NCBI GenBank assembly: GCA_047017005.1 | Contig: JBKXSZ010000028.1 | Location: forward strand, 1 to 14,565 | Reading direction: 5' to 3' | From: JBKXSZ01 sp047017005 | GTDB lineage: Bacteria > Bacillota > Clostridia > TANB77 > CAG-508 | Length of the DNA stretch: 14,565 bases | Part shown: positions 1 through 5,429 of the stretch, piece after piece | Layout of the letters: every line of letters starts with the position of its first letter | Position numbering within the stretch: position 1 is the first letter of the stretch | Program-made: the position numbers and the translations under genes | Notes under the pieces: generated by a model | The model's input: the letters and a program-made list of their open reading frames with translations, nothing else | Database searches by the model: none | Told to the model about the DNA's origin: nothing

Positions 1-60
1 ATATAATCTTGATATGGAATTTTCTGAGATATTCTATATTTTATATCTTCTATTTCATTA

Positions 61-537
61 TCAAAAAAGCCGTTCAGGTGGAATAAAAAGCCATTTAAAG
101 ACATTTTTTAACCCATCTATAATCCAATCCAAAAGTTTTTTTCCAAAAAAGTTATCACTAAAAGGATTAATGTAACTAACGAGATCAGATAAGAATCCTA
201 AAACATCATTTAAAATAAAATTATCACTAAATGGATTAATATAACTTAAAATATTTCCTAAAAAAGATAAAACATCTTTTAATATAAAATTATCACTAAA
301 TGGGTTAAGTCTATCAAGTATATTCACAACATCCTTAAAAGAACCCATAAAAATACCTTTTATTATATCACCTACATCAGACGCAATCTTACCAATCGAA
401 TCACCCAAATTACTAAACCAATTGCCAATAGAACCAAGCCAACCGGGATTAGAATCTTCAATGTTCCCTCCATCACCTCCGGGATTTGTTTCGCCTCCGT
501 TATTATCGGTATTTGGTATAATGATGGAGTCTTTCGA
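61..537 (-). CDS. -1 frame extension of inovirus tip protein (linker plus NPFSDNF repeats)
   Basis: This open frame has no stop from base 549 down to the TGA at 61-63. The part after base 537 begins with a Gly/Asn/Asp/Pro-rich linker and continues into amphipathic segments. It then has three copies of a 23-residue unit with the core NPFSDNF and ends in a hydrophobic stretch followed by FIPPE. Similar linker-plus-repeat proteins are known to me as minor virion proteins of Clostridia filamentous phages; this is from memory, not a search. The only usable start inside is a TTG at 406-408 with no Shine-Dalgarno sequence, and it would drop the linker. I infer that it is made by -1 frameshifting on the T8 run at 537-544 from the upstream gene, giving a fusion of about 298 residues. 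Past base 69 the +1 frame continues as (G)FFDNEIEDIKYRISQK to the window edge, so the true protein is probably longer. Genuine translation is likely; the mechanism is uncertain. Confidence 0.6.
   Translation of the reverse strand, partial: SKDSIIIPNTDNNGGETNPGGDGGNIEDSNPGWLGSIGNWFSNLGDSIGKIASDVGDIIKGIFMGSFKDVVNILDRLNPFSDNFILKDVLSFLGNILSYINPFSDNFILNDVLGFLSDLVSYINPFSDNFFGKKLLDWIIDGLKNVFKWLFIPPERLF
103..309 (-). repeat. three tandem 69-base coding repeats (NPFSDNF)
   Basis: Three in-frame 69-base units lie end to end (241-309, 172-240, 103-171 in reading order). Each encodes 23 residues with the core NPFSDNF followed by an amphipathic segment such as ILKDVLSFLGNILSY. The third unit diverges after NF (FGKKLLDW...) and leads into the hydrophobic end of the protein. 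The pattern suggests expansion of one structural unit by tandem duplication in the phage tip protein. Confidence 0.85.
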
Positions 538-956
538 AAAAAAAGTTCACCAGAAACATCGTATATATCACAATTACTATAAATCAATGAACGTGAATTC
601 AAATCACAATCTTTATAAGTACTTGGCCCAACCCAAGATGAACCATCATAAGTATAAATAATAATATTTGATGCATAATTATCTCTATTAATACTCAAAT
701 AAGTAGACTTACAATGATATAAAGAACTATTCAAATCACTATCAGCAAATATAAATAATTGTTGACCATTATAACCTGGACTTGTAATAACATAAAGCTT
801 ATTATTAATATCCGAAGGAAGGTCTGGAAAACTATAATCCGTATTATCATATGTAAAATCAAATGAAGCAAAACAACTTGTTGTAAATAAAAAAATACAA
901 AATAGAAATACAAATAATATAGGTAAAATTCTATGAGTTAAAAATTTTTTATTCAT
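372..956 (-). CDS. inovirus pIII-like secreted minor coat / adsorption protein
   Basis: The protein has 194 residues. Residues 1-30 form a signal peptide (basic start, long hydrophobic core, cleavage probably after CFA). A Tyr/Asp/Ser-rich extracellular domain starts FDFTYDNTDYSFPDLP, and a single membrane anchor lies at about 167-188 followed by an Arg-rich tail. Four cysteines (82, 117 and 129, plus one in the signal peptide) could allow a disulfide in the secreted part. This layout fits a virion-tip or host-binding protein held in the membrane before phage extrusion. The ATG at 954-956 follows an AAAGGGG ribosome site. The gene lies downstream of two coat genes and a hairpin, like gene III after gene VIII in Ff phages. 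Codons 138-140 (CTT TTT TTT) sit on a slippery T8 run, and the -1 frame beyond it is also open, so the last 54 codons overlap a second coding frame. The family is recalled from Clostridia prophages, without a database check. Confidence 0.65.
   Translation of the reverse strand: MNKKFLTHRILPILFVFLFCIFLFTTSCFASFDFTYDNTDYSFPDLPSDINNKLYVITSPGYNGQQLFIFADSDLNSSLYHCKSTYLSINRDNYASNIIIYTYDGSSWVGPSTYKDCDLNSRSLIYSNCDIYDVSGELFFRKTPSLYQIPIITEAKQIPEVMEGTLKILIPVGLVLLAIGLVIWVIRLVRLRLM
537..544 (-). promoter_or_regulatory. candidate -1 ribosomal slippery site (T8)
   Basis: On the minus strand the codons GAA CTT TTT TTT CGA contain T_TTT_TTT in the X_XXY_YYZ arrangement of classical -1 frameshift sites. Slippage would join residue F140 of the 194-residue protein to SKDSIIIPNTDNNGG... 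in the -1 frame. A GGTG sequence lies just upstream. No convincing downstream hairpin was found by eye. A homopolymer sequencing or replication indel would look the same. Confidence 0.45.
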
Positions 957-993
957 AATTTACCCCTTTCATGCAATAATTAATTTTAAAATA

Positions 994-1030
994 GCCCAGT
1001 TTTCGACATTGAAATGTCGAAAAACTAGGC
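994..1030 (-). terminator. hairpin between coat genes and tip-protein gene
   Basis: An approximately 17-base-pair imperfect stem (994-1010 with 1013-1030, one bulged base and one mismatch) has a tiny loop. It sits 19 bases after the stop of the second coat gene. On the minus strand it is followed by TATTTT rather than a long U run. It probably acts as a partial terminator or an mRNA 3' stabiliser that keeps coat mRNA far above tip-protein mRNA, as the central terminator after gene VIII does in Ff phages. Confidence 0.5.
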
Positions 1031-1049
1031 ATATTTATATAAATTTTAA

Positions 1050-1217
1050 TTATAAAAATTTATATACAATCCTAGGAATTAAGCTTACTGCAACCATAAT
1101 GCCCATAATTGTAAGACCAACTGGAATTAAAACTCCTAAATTAGATGTAATTCCACTAGTTAAACCTTTAAACATATCAGCAGTAAGAGTTAATCCTGAA
1201 ACAACGTTACTATCCAT
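1050..1217 (-). CDS. inovirus major coat-like protein, copy 2
   Basis: The protein has 55 residues. An N-terminal polar and amphipathic part (MDSNVVSGLTLTADMFKGLT) is followed by one membrane span (about LGVLIPVGLTIMGIMVAVSLI) and a short basic tail ending RIVYKFL. This is the layout of filamentous phage major coat proteins. The ATG at 1215-1217 is chosen because AGAGAGG lies about 8 bases upstream; in-frame codons above it fall inside the preceding copy. The last 33 residues match the upstream copy almost exactly, so the two arose by duplication. There is no clear signal peptide, which is usual for some Firmicutes inovirus coats. Function is inferred from size, topology, duplication and neighbours. 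Confidence 0.65.
   Translation of the reverse strand: MDSNVVSGLTLTADMFKGLTSGITSNLGVLIPVGLTIMGIMVAVSLIPRIVYKFL
1060..1133 (-). repeat. 74-base direct repeat, unit B (within coat copy 2)
   Basis: The unit matches bases 1247-1320 at 72 of 74 positions, with an offset of 187. The differences are at 1071 and 1083. It covers the codons for the membrane span and tail of both coat genes. Confidence 0.9.
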
Positions 1218-1236
1218 AAAAAATACCTCTCTTTCA

Positions 1237-1380
1237 TTATAAGAATTTATATACAATTCTAGGAATTAAACTTACTGCAACCATAATGCCCATAATTGTA
1301 AGACCAACTGGAATTAAAACATTAAGATTAGATGTAATAGCACTTAATAAATCTGTAAACATAGAACTAGTTAAAGTCAT
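1237..1380 (-). CDS. inovirus major coat-like protein, copy 1
   Basis: The protein has 47 residues with the same plan as the downstream copy: a short polar start (MTLTSSMFTDLLSAITSN), one hydrophobic span and the tail RIVYKFL. The ATG at 1378-1380 has AAGGAG 10 bases upstream, the better ribosome site of the pair. The stop is followed after 19 bases by the start of copy 2, so the two are translated from one message. The N-terminal halves differ while the C-terminal halves are nearly identical. The virion may use both as coat, or one may be a specialised cap protein. Confidence 0.65.
   Translation of the reverse strand: MTLTSSMFTDLLSAITSNLNVLIPVGLTIMGIMVAVSLIPRIVYKFL
1247..1320 (-). repeat. 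74-base direct repeat, unit A (within coat copy 1)
   Basis: This is the partner of bases 1060-1133. Near-identity at the DNA level, including third codon positions, points to recent duplication or ongoing gene conversion between the tandem coat genes. Recombination between the units would delete exactly 187 bases and leave a single hybrid coat gene. Confidence 0.9.
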
Positions 1381-1401
1381 CTACAACAACTCCTTTCTTA
1401 T

Positions 1402-1470
1402 CTTAAATGGGACCTAAAACAAATAATATCAAAATAGATAGATAAGGGGATAAAAGCGGTCCCATTTAAG
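1402..1470. repeat. 13-bp perfect inverted repeat upstream of coat genes
   Basis: Bases 1402-1414 are the exact reverse complement of 1458-1470, separated by 43 bases. An 8-base competing pair (1440-1447 with 1471-1478) overlaps one arm. The structure ends about 10 bases before the coat ribosome site on the minus strand and has no U tract. It could be an mRNA stabilising or processing element that raises coat translation, or a phage DNA hairpin (packaging signal or strand-replication origin). Confidence 0.6.
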
Positions 1471-1500
1471 CCTTATCTTTTGTAAATTTATTACAAGTTT

Positions 1501-1641
1501 CTAATAGAAAAATCTACTAAAAAACCAGTAACCTAGATAAATCAAAACTAATAAAACAAATCCATACATAAATATTTGTAAGAATGTATTTATACTAGTA
1601 AGTTGGATTAATATATTGTTAAGTAGTCCAGAATAATCCAC
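1501..1641 (-). CDS. small single-span membrane protein of the inovirus (46 aa)
   Basis: The start is a GTG at 1639-1641 that shares one base with the TAG stop of the upstream gene. GGAG lies about 10 bases before it, inside the upstream gene's last codons. The product is a short polar start (VDYSGLLNNILIQLTSIN) followed by one strongly hydrophobic aromatic span and the end SRFFY. Its position between the putative ssDNA-binding and coat genes is where filamentous phages place tiny virion-end proteins (pVII/pIX type), so this is its likely role. The stop-start overlap and a fitting ribosome site support real translation. No sequence family is recognised. Confidence 0.55.
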   Translation of the reverse strand: MDYSGLLNNILIQLTSINTFLQIFMYGFVLLVLIYLGYWFFSRFFY

Positions 1642-1913
1642 TATTCACCAACTCCAACAAGTTGAATTTCCCAATGCGAATATCTCGTTTCATTATTAAA
1701 AACTCTATCAATATTAAAAAATAATTTAATATCTTGAAAATCAATAAACTTTCTAGAAGAAACTTTATCAATAATAGAGGAATCTTTAATGACAAAAGAA
1801 AATTTTTGTTTTGTATCTTTTGTTAAAACATTTAAAGCTAAATATTGCTCTCCATCTTTTGTAACTCCTGATTTTTTACCTAAATAAGTAAAAACAGCAC
1901 TACCATTAATCAT
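1641..1913 (-). CDS. probable phage ssDNA-binding protein (gpV-like)
   Basis: The protein has 90 residues from the ATG at 1911-1913. An AAGG lies 12 bases upstream and the protein starts in the usual way for this type (MINGSAVFTYLGKKSG). It is mostly short beta-strand-like stretches separated by charged turns (GVTKDGEQYLALNVLTKD, then KFSFVIKD), which fits a small OB or gpV-like fold. It has no membrane segment. In inoviruses a protein of this size just before the coat genes coats the single-stranded genome until assembly. It is translationally linked to the small membrane gene by a stop-start overlap. An in-frame extension to about 103 residues is possible but lacks a ribosome site. Function is inferred from size, pattern and position. 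Confidence 0.55.
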   Translation of the reverse strand: MINGSAVFTYLGKKSGVTKDGEQYLALNVLTKDTKQKFSFVIKDSSIIDKVSSRKFIDFQDIKLFFNIDRVFNNETRYSHWEIQLVGVGE

Positions 1914-1947
1914 AAATAAACACAACCTTTCAAAAACATAAAAAATA

Positions 1948-1960
1948 GACACTAAGTGTC
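1948..1960. repeat. GACACT-A-AGTGTC palindrome in phage leader
   Basis: A perfect 6+1+6 palindrome lies 35 bases before the putative ssDNA-binding gene. Its size and position fit a repressor operator or a short mRNA hairpin in the phage leader. Confidence 0.5.
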
Positions 1961-2124
1961 TTTACAAAAAATTTATGAAGTTCAAAAGCGTTCAAAAGTA
2001 TGTCAACTTACTTTGATTTTGTGCAATGTTTGATATTGAAAAATATATATCAGTCTCTAGTTCAATCCTCTTCCTTATTCTCTATGTTTAAATACAAACA
2101 TTCTTTGTCTTATAAATATTATTT
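1961..2124. other. non-coding phage/chromosome border region
   Basis: No credible gene is present. The region contains two direct copies of GTTCAAAAG (1980-1988 and 1990-1998, a 10-base period) and a TTGACA on the minus strand (2001-2006) with no good -10 at 17 bases. It could hold the phage promoter with paired operators, a replication iteron, or the attachment junction. The sequence alone does not decide. Confidence 0.3.
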
Positions 2125-2238
2125 TTAAATAGAATACATTTTCATATCCATAATCCTTCCATATTTTATTGCATTTTTATGAACCTCTTTTATTTCAATA
2201 GCATCTTTCATTTCCCATTGTCTGATTAATATATCCAT
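2125..2238 (-). pseudogene. remnant of a GNAT-type acetyltransferase N-terminus
   Basis: A 37-residue frame opens with AAGGAG 10 bases before the ATG at 2236-2238. Its start, MDILIRQWEMKDAIEIKEVH, has the strand-helix pattern typical of the first 25 residues of GNAT N-acetyltransferases (xxIRxxxxxDxxxIxxV). After residue 24 the similarity ends and a stop follows, so no acetyl-CoA site is present. I infer a gene cut off here, perhaps by the neighbouring phage insertion, with the rest lost or on the far side of the prophage. It could instead be an unrelated small peptide. Confidence 0.4.
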
Positions 2239-2293
2239 TATTTTATATCTCCTTATAATTTATTATATTTTATTCATACTATCTACTAGTCAA

Positions 2294-2322
2294 GAAGTCT
2301 TAAAAACGATTTTAATGACTTC
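2294..2322. repeat. imperfect inverted repeat at prophage border
   Basis: Bases 2294-2305 pair with 2310-2322 with one bulged base and a 4-base loop. The pair lies just upstream of the GNAT remnant and touches its possible TTGACT -35. It may be part of that gene's old control region or an old terminator; it lacks a T run. Confidence 0.35.
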
Positions 2323-2350
2323 ATAAATATAAAAACGTATATATATCAAA

Positions 2351-2382
2351 AGCAGAAGAATATTTAATTTTATTCTTCTGCT
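2351..2382. terminator. terminator after the WG-repeat gene
   Basis: A perfect 12-base-pair stem (2351-2362 with 2371-2382) has an 8-base loop and is flanked by A and T runs on both sides. It can work in either direction. Its place 60 bases past the WG-repeat stop makes it that gene's terminator. Confidence 0.7.
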
Positions 2383-2442
2383 TTTAAGTGCCTTATTATA
2401 TCCAAATATACAAAGAACTTTATAGATAAGTATTATAGTATT

Positions 2443-3324
2443 TTATTTTGTATAATATACATTAATTGAGTTTTCGGGGTCTGTATATAATTTCCATCCG
2501 CCTATATTTGTTTTGTAATCTGGTTTTACAATATTAACATCTGATGTTTTAATGGTTTCAATTTGTGCTGTTTTCTTATTTGCATACACACCATTTATAA
2601 TGTTTACCTTCTCGGTAGAATTATCAATTGTAATATCTACATATTTACATGTACTAATAATTTTACCCGATGTGCTTGCAAATCCCTTTCTGCCATTTTG
2701 AACTAATATTAATCTTTCCGGAACTTCTGCATATCCTAGAATATCATCATATTCAGCATCTAACAAAATATTTCCATTAAAATCAATTGCTCCCATTTTA
2801 CCATCACGTTTAAATGTTAGTATATTATCTTCATACCAGATAGAACCTTCGCTGTTTTTTGCTGTTATTGGAGAGATTTCTTTAAAATCTCCAAAGATAA
2901 CTTCTTTATTGTTATTTAATACTTGTGATGTTCCATCTTCTGAATAACAGATAAATATTGGTTTAATATAGTTTGGTATGATGATTTTTGTATATTTATT
3001 TTCAATAATTACATTTCCATCTGAATCAATAACACCAAATCTTTCTACTTCCTCTGATTGGTCTGTTGTTGTGTTTACAACATTGTTTGTTTCTGTATTT
3101 GTTTTTACTTTTGTTTTAGAGACAAAATAAGAAGAAGATTTGTTTGTTACATTATCCGGATTAGAATCATTTGTTATATTGGATAAATTATTTGTTACTG
3201 TCTTTTGAACTTCATTTAAAGGATTATAATTCTTATCTTTTCCTTTTTGAATCAAATATAAAATGATGATGAGTATTAAAATAATAAATATTAATACAAT
3301 TGATACAATCTTTCTTTTCTTCAT
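2443..3324 (-). CDS. membrane-anchored WG-repeat protein
   Basis: The protein has 293 residues. Residues 7-25 form an N-terminal signal anchor with lysines before it. Residues 26-94 are a Ser/Thr/Asn-rich linker. The outer domain has WG-type beta repeats of the form GxIDxxGNxIIxxxYxxI at about 96-116, 176-197 and 212-232. WG repeats form beta-propeller-like structures on cell-surface or secreted proteins. No catalytic residues are evident, and ligand or partner is unknown. The ATG follows AAGGAG by 7 bases, with a good promoter at 3366-3394 and a terminator at 2351-2382, so it is expressed alone. It lies between the prophage and rho and is probably chromosomal. Confidence 0.6.
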   Translation of the reverse strand: MKKRKIVSIVLIFIILILIIILYLIQKGKDKNYNPLNEVQKTVTNNLSNITNDSNPDNVTNKSSSYFVSKTKVKTNTETNNVVNTTTDQSEEVERFGVIDSDGNVIIENKYTKIIIPNYIKPIFICYSEDGTSQVLNNNKEVIFGDFKEISPITAKNSEGSIWYEDNILTFKRDGKMGAIDFNGNILLDAEYDDILGYAEVPERLILVQNGRKGFASTSGKIISTCKYVDITIDNSTEKVNIINGVYANKKTAQIETIKTSDVNIVKPDYKTNIGGWKLYTDPENSINVYYTK

Positions 3325-3365
3325 AACGTTCTCCTTTGTTTTTATTGCAATATTCTTATACTTTT

Positions 3366-3394
3366 AGTATATAATGTTTTTTGTTATTTGACAA
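3366..3394 (-). promoter_or_regulatory. sigma-A promoter of the WG-repeat gene
   Basis: TTGTCA (3389-3394), 17-base spacer, TATACT (3366-3371), about 40 bases upstream of the ATG. Confidence 0.7.
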
Positions 3395-3430
3395 TCGATA
3401 TTTAATTAAATTTTTATTAATTTTAAAGTT

Positions 3431-3468
3431 AAAAATAGTGGCTAATCCTTTGATAAGTCACTATTTTT
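3431..3468 (-). terminator. terminator after rho
   Basis: A 10-base-pair outer stem (3431-3440 with 3459-3468) has an inner partly paired region. On the minus strand it ends in a T run. It lies 22 bases past the rho stop. Confidence 0.7.
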
Positions 3469-3489
3469 TATTTCATCACTTTTTGCCTT

Positions 3490-4827
3490 TTATTTTGTGT
3501 TTTTCAAATAATATGACATTCTCTCTAAAAACTCCTCATTATTTTTTGTTGTTAACATATGATCTATTAATTGTTCTGTTACTTCAGCTACAGATAGGCT
3601 AGACATTGCTTTTCTTAAAGCGAATACAGTTTCAAGTTCTTTTCCTGTTAATAGCTTCTCTTCCCTTCTCGTTCCTGATTTATTAATATCAATTGCTGGG
3701 AATATACGTTTTTCAGAAAGTGAACGGTCTAAATGTATTTCCATATTTCCTGTTCCTTTAAATTCTTCGAAAATAACATCATCCATTCTACTTCCTGTTT
3801 CTATTAATGCCGTTGCTAAAATTGTTAAGCTTCCACCATTTTCTATATTTCTTGCTGCGCCGAAGAATTTCTTTGGTTTATGTAATGCACTTGGGTCAAG
3901 TCCTCCTGATAATGTCCTACCAGAGGATGGTATAACTAAGTTATATGCTCTTGCAAGCCTTGTTATACTATCTAATAAAATGACAACATCTTTTTTCTGC
4001 TCAGTTAGTCTTTTGGCTCTTTCTAATACCATTTCAGCTACTTTTACATGGTGTTCAGGTACTTCATCAAAGGTAGAGTATATAACATCTCCATCAATAG
4101 AACGTTTCATATCAGTTACTTCTTCTGGTCTTTCATCAATAAGAAGTACAATCAGTTCTACTTCTGGATTATTTTTGGAAATACTGTTTGCAATTTTCTT
4201 TAATAAAGTAGTTTTCCCTACTTTAGGAGGAGCTACAATCATTCCTCTTTGTCCTTTTCCTACCGGACTCATTAAATCGATAATTCGCATTGCATATTCT
4301 GTTGGTGTTGTTTCTAACTTTAGTCTTTCTTCTGGATAAATAGGAATTAAACTATCAAAGTCTTTTCTTCTCATTGCATTTTCAGGATGTTCTCCATTTA
4401 CTTCCCCAACATAAATAAGGGCAGGAAATTTTTCTTCTTCTTTTGGTGTTCTGGAAATTCCTTTTATTTTATCTCCTGTATTTAAATGAAATCTTCGAAT
4501 TTGTACTGGTGAAATATAGATATCTTTGGGAGTGGGTAAATAATTTTCTCCTCTTAAAAATCCATATCCATCTGGTAATACTTCTAAAATACCCTCTACT
4601 ATTCTGTCATCTTCATTTGTTAATTTGTATCCAGAATCATCGTTGTTATCTTGGTTTAATTCCGTCTCTTCATTACTACCTTCCATTTTTTCTTCCTTAT
4701 TTTCGCTTTCCTTTTGTTTTTTTAATAATCCAATTAATTCATCTTTTTTATATTTTGATATATTTTTTAATCCATGTTCTTTGGCTAAGTTTTTAAGTTC
4801 TAATAAAGTTAATTTTTCAATATCCAT
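3490..4827 (-). CDS. rho: transcription termination factor Rho
   Basis: The product has 445 residues. This hexameric RNA-dependent ATPase loads on unstructured RNA and ends transcription. An N-terminal helical domain starts MDIEKLTLLELKNLAKEHGL and is followed by a charged Asn/Glu-rich insert (about 39-66). An OB RNA-binding domain carries GYGFLRG and DIYISPVQIRRF (about 79-122). The ATPase core shows Walker A APPKVGKT (199-206), the DERPEE segment (231-236), Walker B VVILLDS (281-287) and the R-loop KGTGNMEIHLDR (357-368). I chose the ATG at 4825-4827 because the protein family starts there. An in-frame ATG 7 codons upstream would add MLGGHLY. The sequence before the chosen start is an unusual G6 run rather than a standard AGGAGG. 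The gene is transcribed alone from 4946-4974. Confidence 0.97.
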   Translation of the reverse strand: MDIEKLTLLELKNLAKEHGLKNISKYKKDELIGLLKKQKESENKEEKMEGSNEETELNQDNNDDSGYKLTNEDDRIVEGILEVLPDGYGFLRGENYLPTPKDIYISPVQIRRFHLNTGDKIKGISRTPKEEEKFPALIYVGEVNGEHPENAMRRKDFDSLIPIYPEERLKLETTPTEYAMRIIDLMSPVGKGQRGMIVAPPKVGKTTLLKKIANSISKNNPEVELIVLLIDERPEEVTDMKRSIDGDVIYSTFDEVPEHHVKVAEMVLERAKRLTEQKKDVVILLDSITRLARAYNLVIPSSGRTLSGGLDPSALHKPKKFFGAARNIENGGSLTILATALIETGSRMDDVIFEEFKGTGNMEIHLDRSLSEKRIFPAIDINKSGTRREEKLLTGKELETVFALRKAMSSLSVAEVTEQLIDHMLTTKNNEEFLERMSYYLKNTK

Positions 4828-4945
4828 ATACAAATGGCCCCCCAACATTATATTATCGTTCCAGTTTATATTATTTAATACATTATTTAAAATTTTCGGA
4901 GTTTTTATAAGAAATAACTGGCGATTAGATTTTAAGTATAGTTAC

Positions 4946-4974
4946 ACTATAACATAAAAATTGGAAATAAACAA
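4946..4974 (-). promoter_or_regulatory. candidate promoter of rho
   Basis: TTGTTT (4969-4974), 17-base spacer, TATAGT (4946-4951). It leaves a leader of about 110 bases before the rho start, in which CCAGTT (4861-4866) can pair with AACTGG (4916-4921). Rho often regulates its own leader; that is known for E. coli and only a possibility here. Confidence 0.5.
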
Positions 4975-5032
4975 ACAATAACCTGAATTATTCTACATTT
5001 TTTGATAATTACTATTGTATTATTATTTTACC

Positions 5033-5074
5033 AAAAATATCCTTAAAACGCAAATTTGTTTTAAGGATATTTTT
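5033..5074 (-). terminator. terminator after divIC
   Basis: A perfect 17-base-pair stem (5033-5049 with 5058-5074) has an 8-base loop and A/T tracts on both sides. It directly abuts the divIC stop. Confidence 0.85.
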
Positions 5075-5359
5075 TTATTTACTAATATCAATATAAACTC
5101 TTTCATTTGGCAAATACATATCAAGTTTTTCTCTTGCTACCTGCTCAATATAATCTGTAGAATCTATATTTTCTTTTATCGTTGCTAATTTTTCTTTATT
5201 TTCTTTTTCTTGATTAATTTGTTGTTGATAATAGTTTTGTTCACTCTTATATGCATTTAACGTTTGCTGTTGCGAAATAAAAGTATAAGAGGTATAAGCA
5301 ATTACACCTACAATCATTACTTTTTTAATTATTTTCTTATGTTTTTCAGAAATTTTCAT
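5075..5359 (-). CDS. divIC: septum formation initiator, DivIC/FtsB type
   Basis: The protein has 94 residues. A short basic cytoplasmic tail is followed by one membrane span (about 13-30) and an outer coiled coil rich in Gln, Asn and Glu (about 31-65). The family's C-terminal signature follows (DYIEQVAREKLDMYLPNERVYID, residues 68-90). DivIC acts with FtsL and DivIB in the division ring and helps activate septal wall synthesis. The ATG follows GGAG at normal spacing. In Bacillus the gene sits next to yabP and yabQ, and the same order occurs here, so it is probably read in that operon. Length is usual for the family. Confidence 0.9.
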   Translation of the reverse strand: MKISEKHKKIIKKVMIVGVIAYTSYTFISQQQTLNAYKSEQNYYQQQINQEKENKEKLATIKENIDSTDYIEQVAREKLDMYLPNERVYIDISK

Positions 5360-5429
5360 CAGTTGTTATCTCCATTTTATAATAAAAGTCTTTCATCCTT
5401 ACGGATGCTCTTGTTATATATTTTCTACA

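Noticed and set aside
422..661. Plus-strand open frame opposite the tip protein
   Set aside because: No ribosome site; composition is the reverse of the minus-strand linker codons.
1009..1242. Plus-strand open frame opposite the coat genes
   Set aside because: It mirrors the duplicated coat genes, has no ribosome site and no protein-like pattern.
1961..1985. dif-like XerCD site at the phage border
   Set aside because: ACTTCATAAAT and TTTTTGTAAAG resemble the two dif arms, but the 6-base spacer is missing, so it does not fit a working site.
3980..4339. Plus-strand open frames opposite rho
   Set aside because: Antisense to well-conserved rho codons, no start signals.
5395..5408. Small hairpin between yabQ and divIC as a terminator
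   Set aside because: Only 5 base pairs and no T run; more likely neutral or a minor RNA structure.
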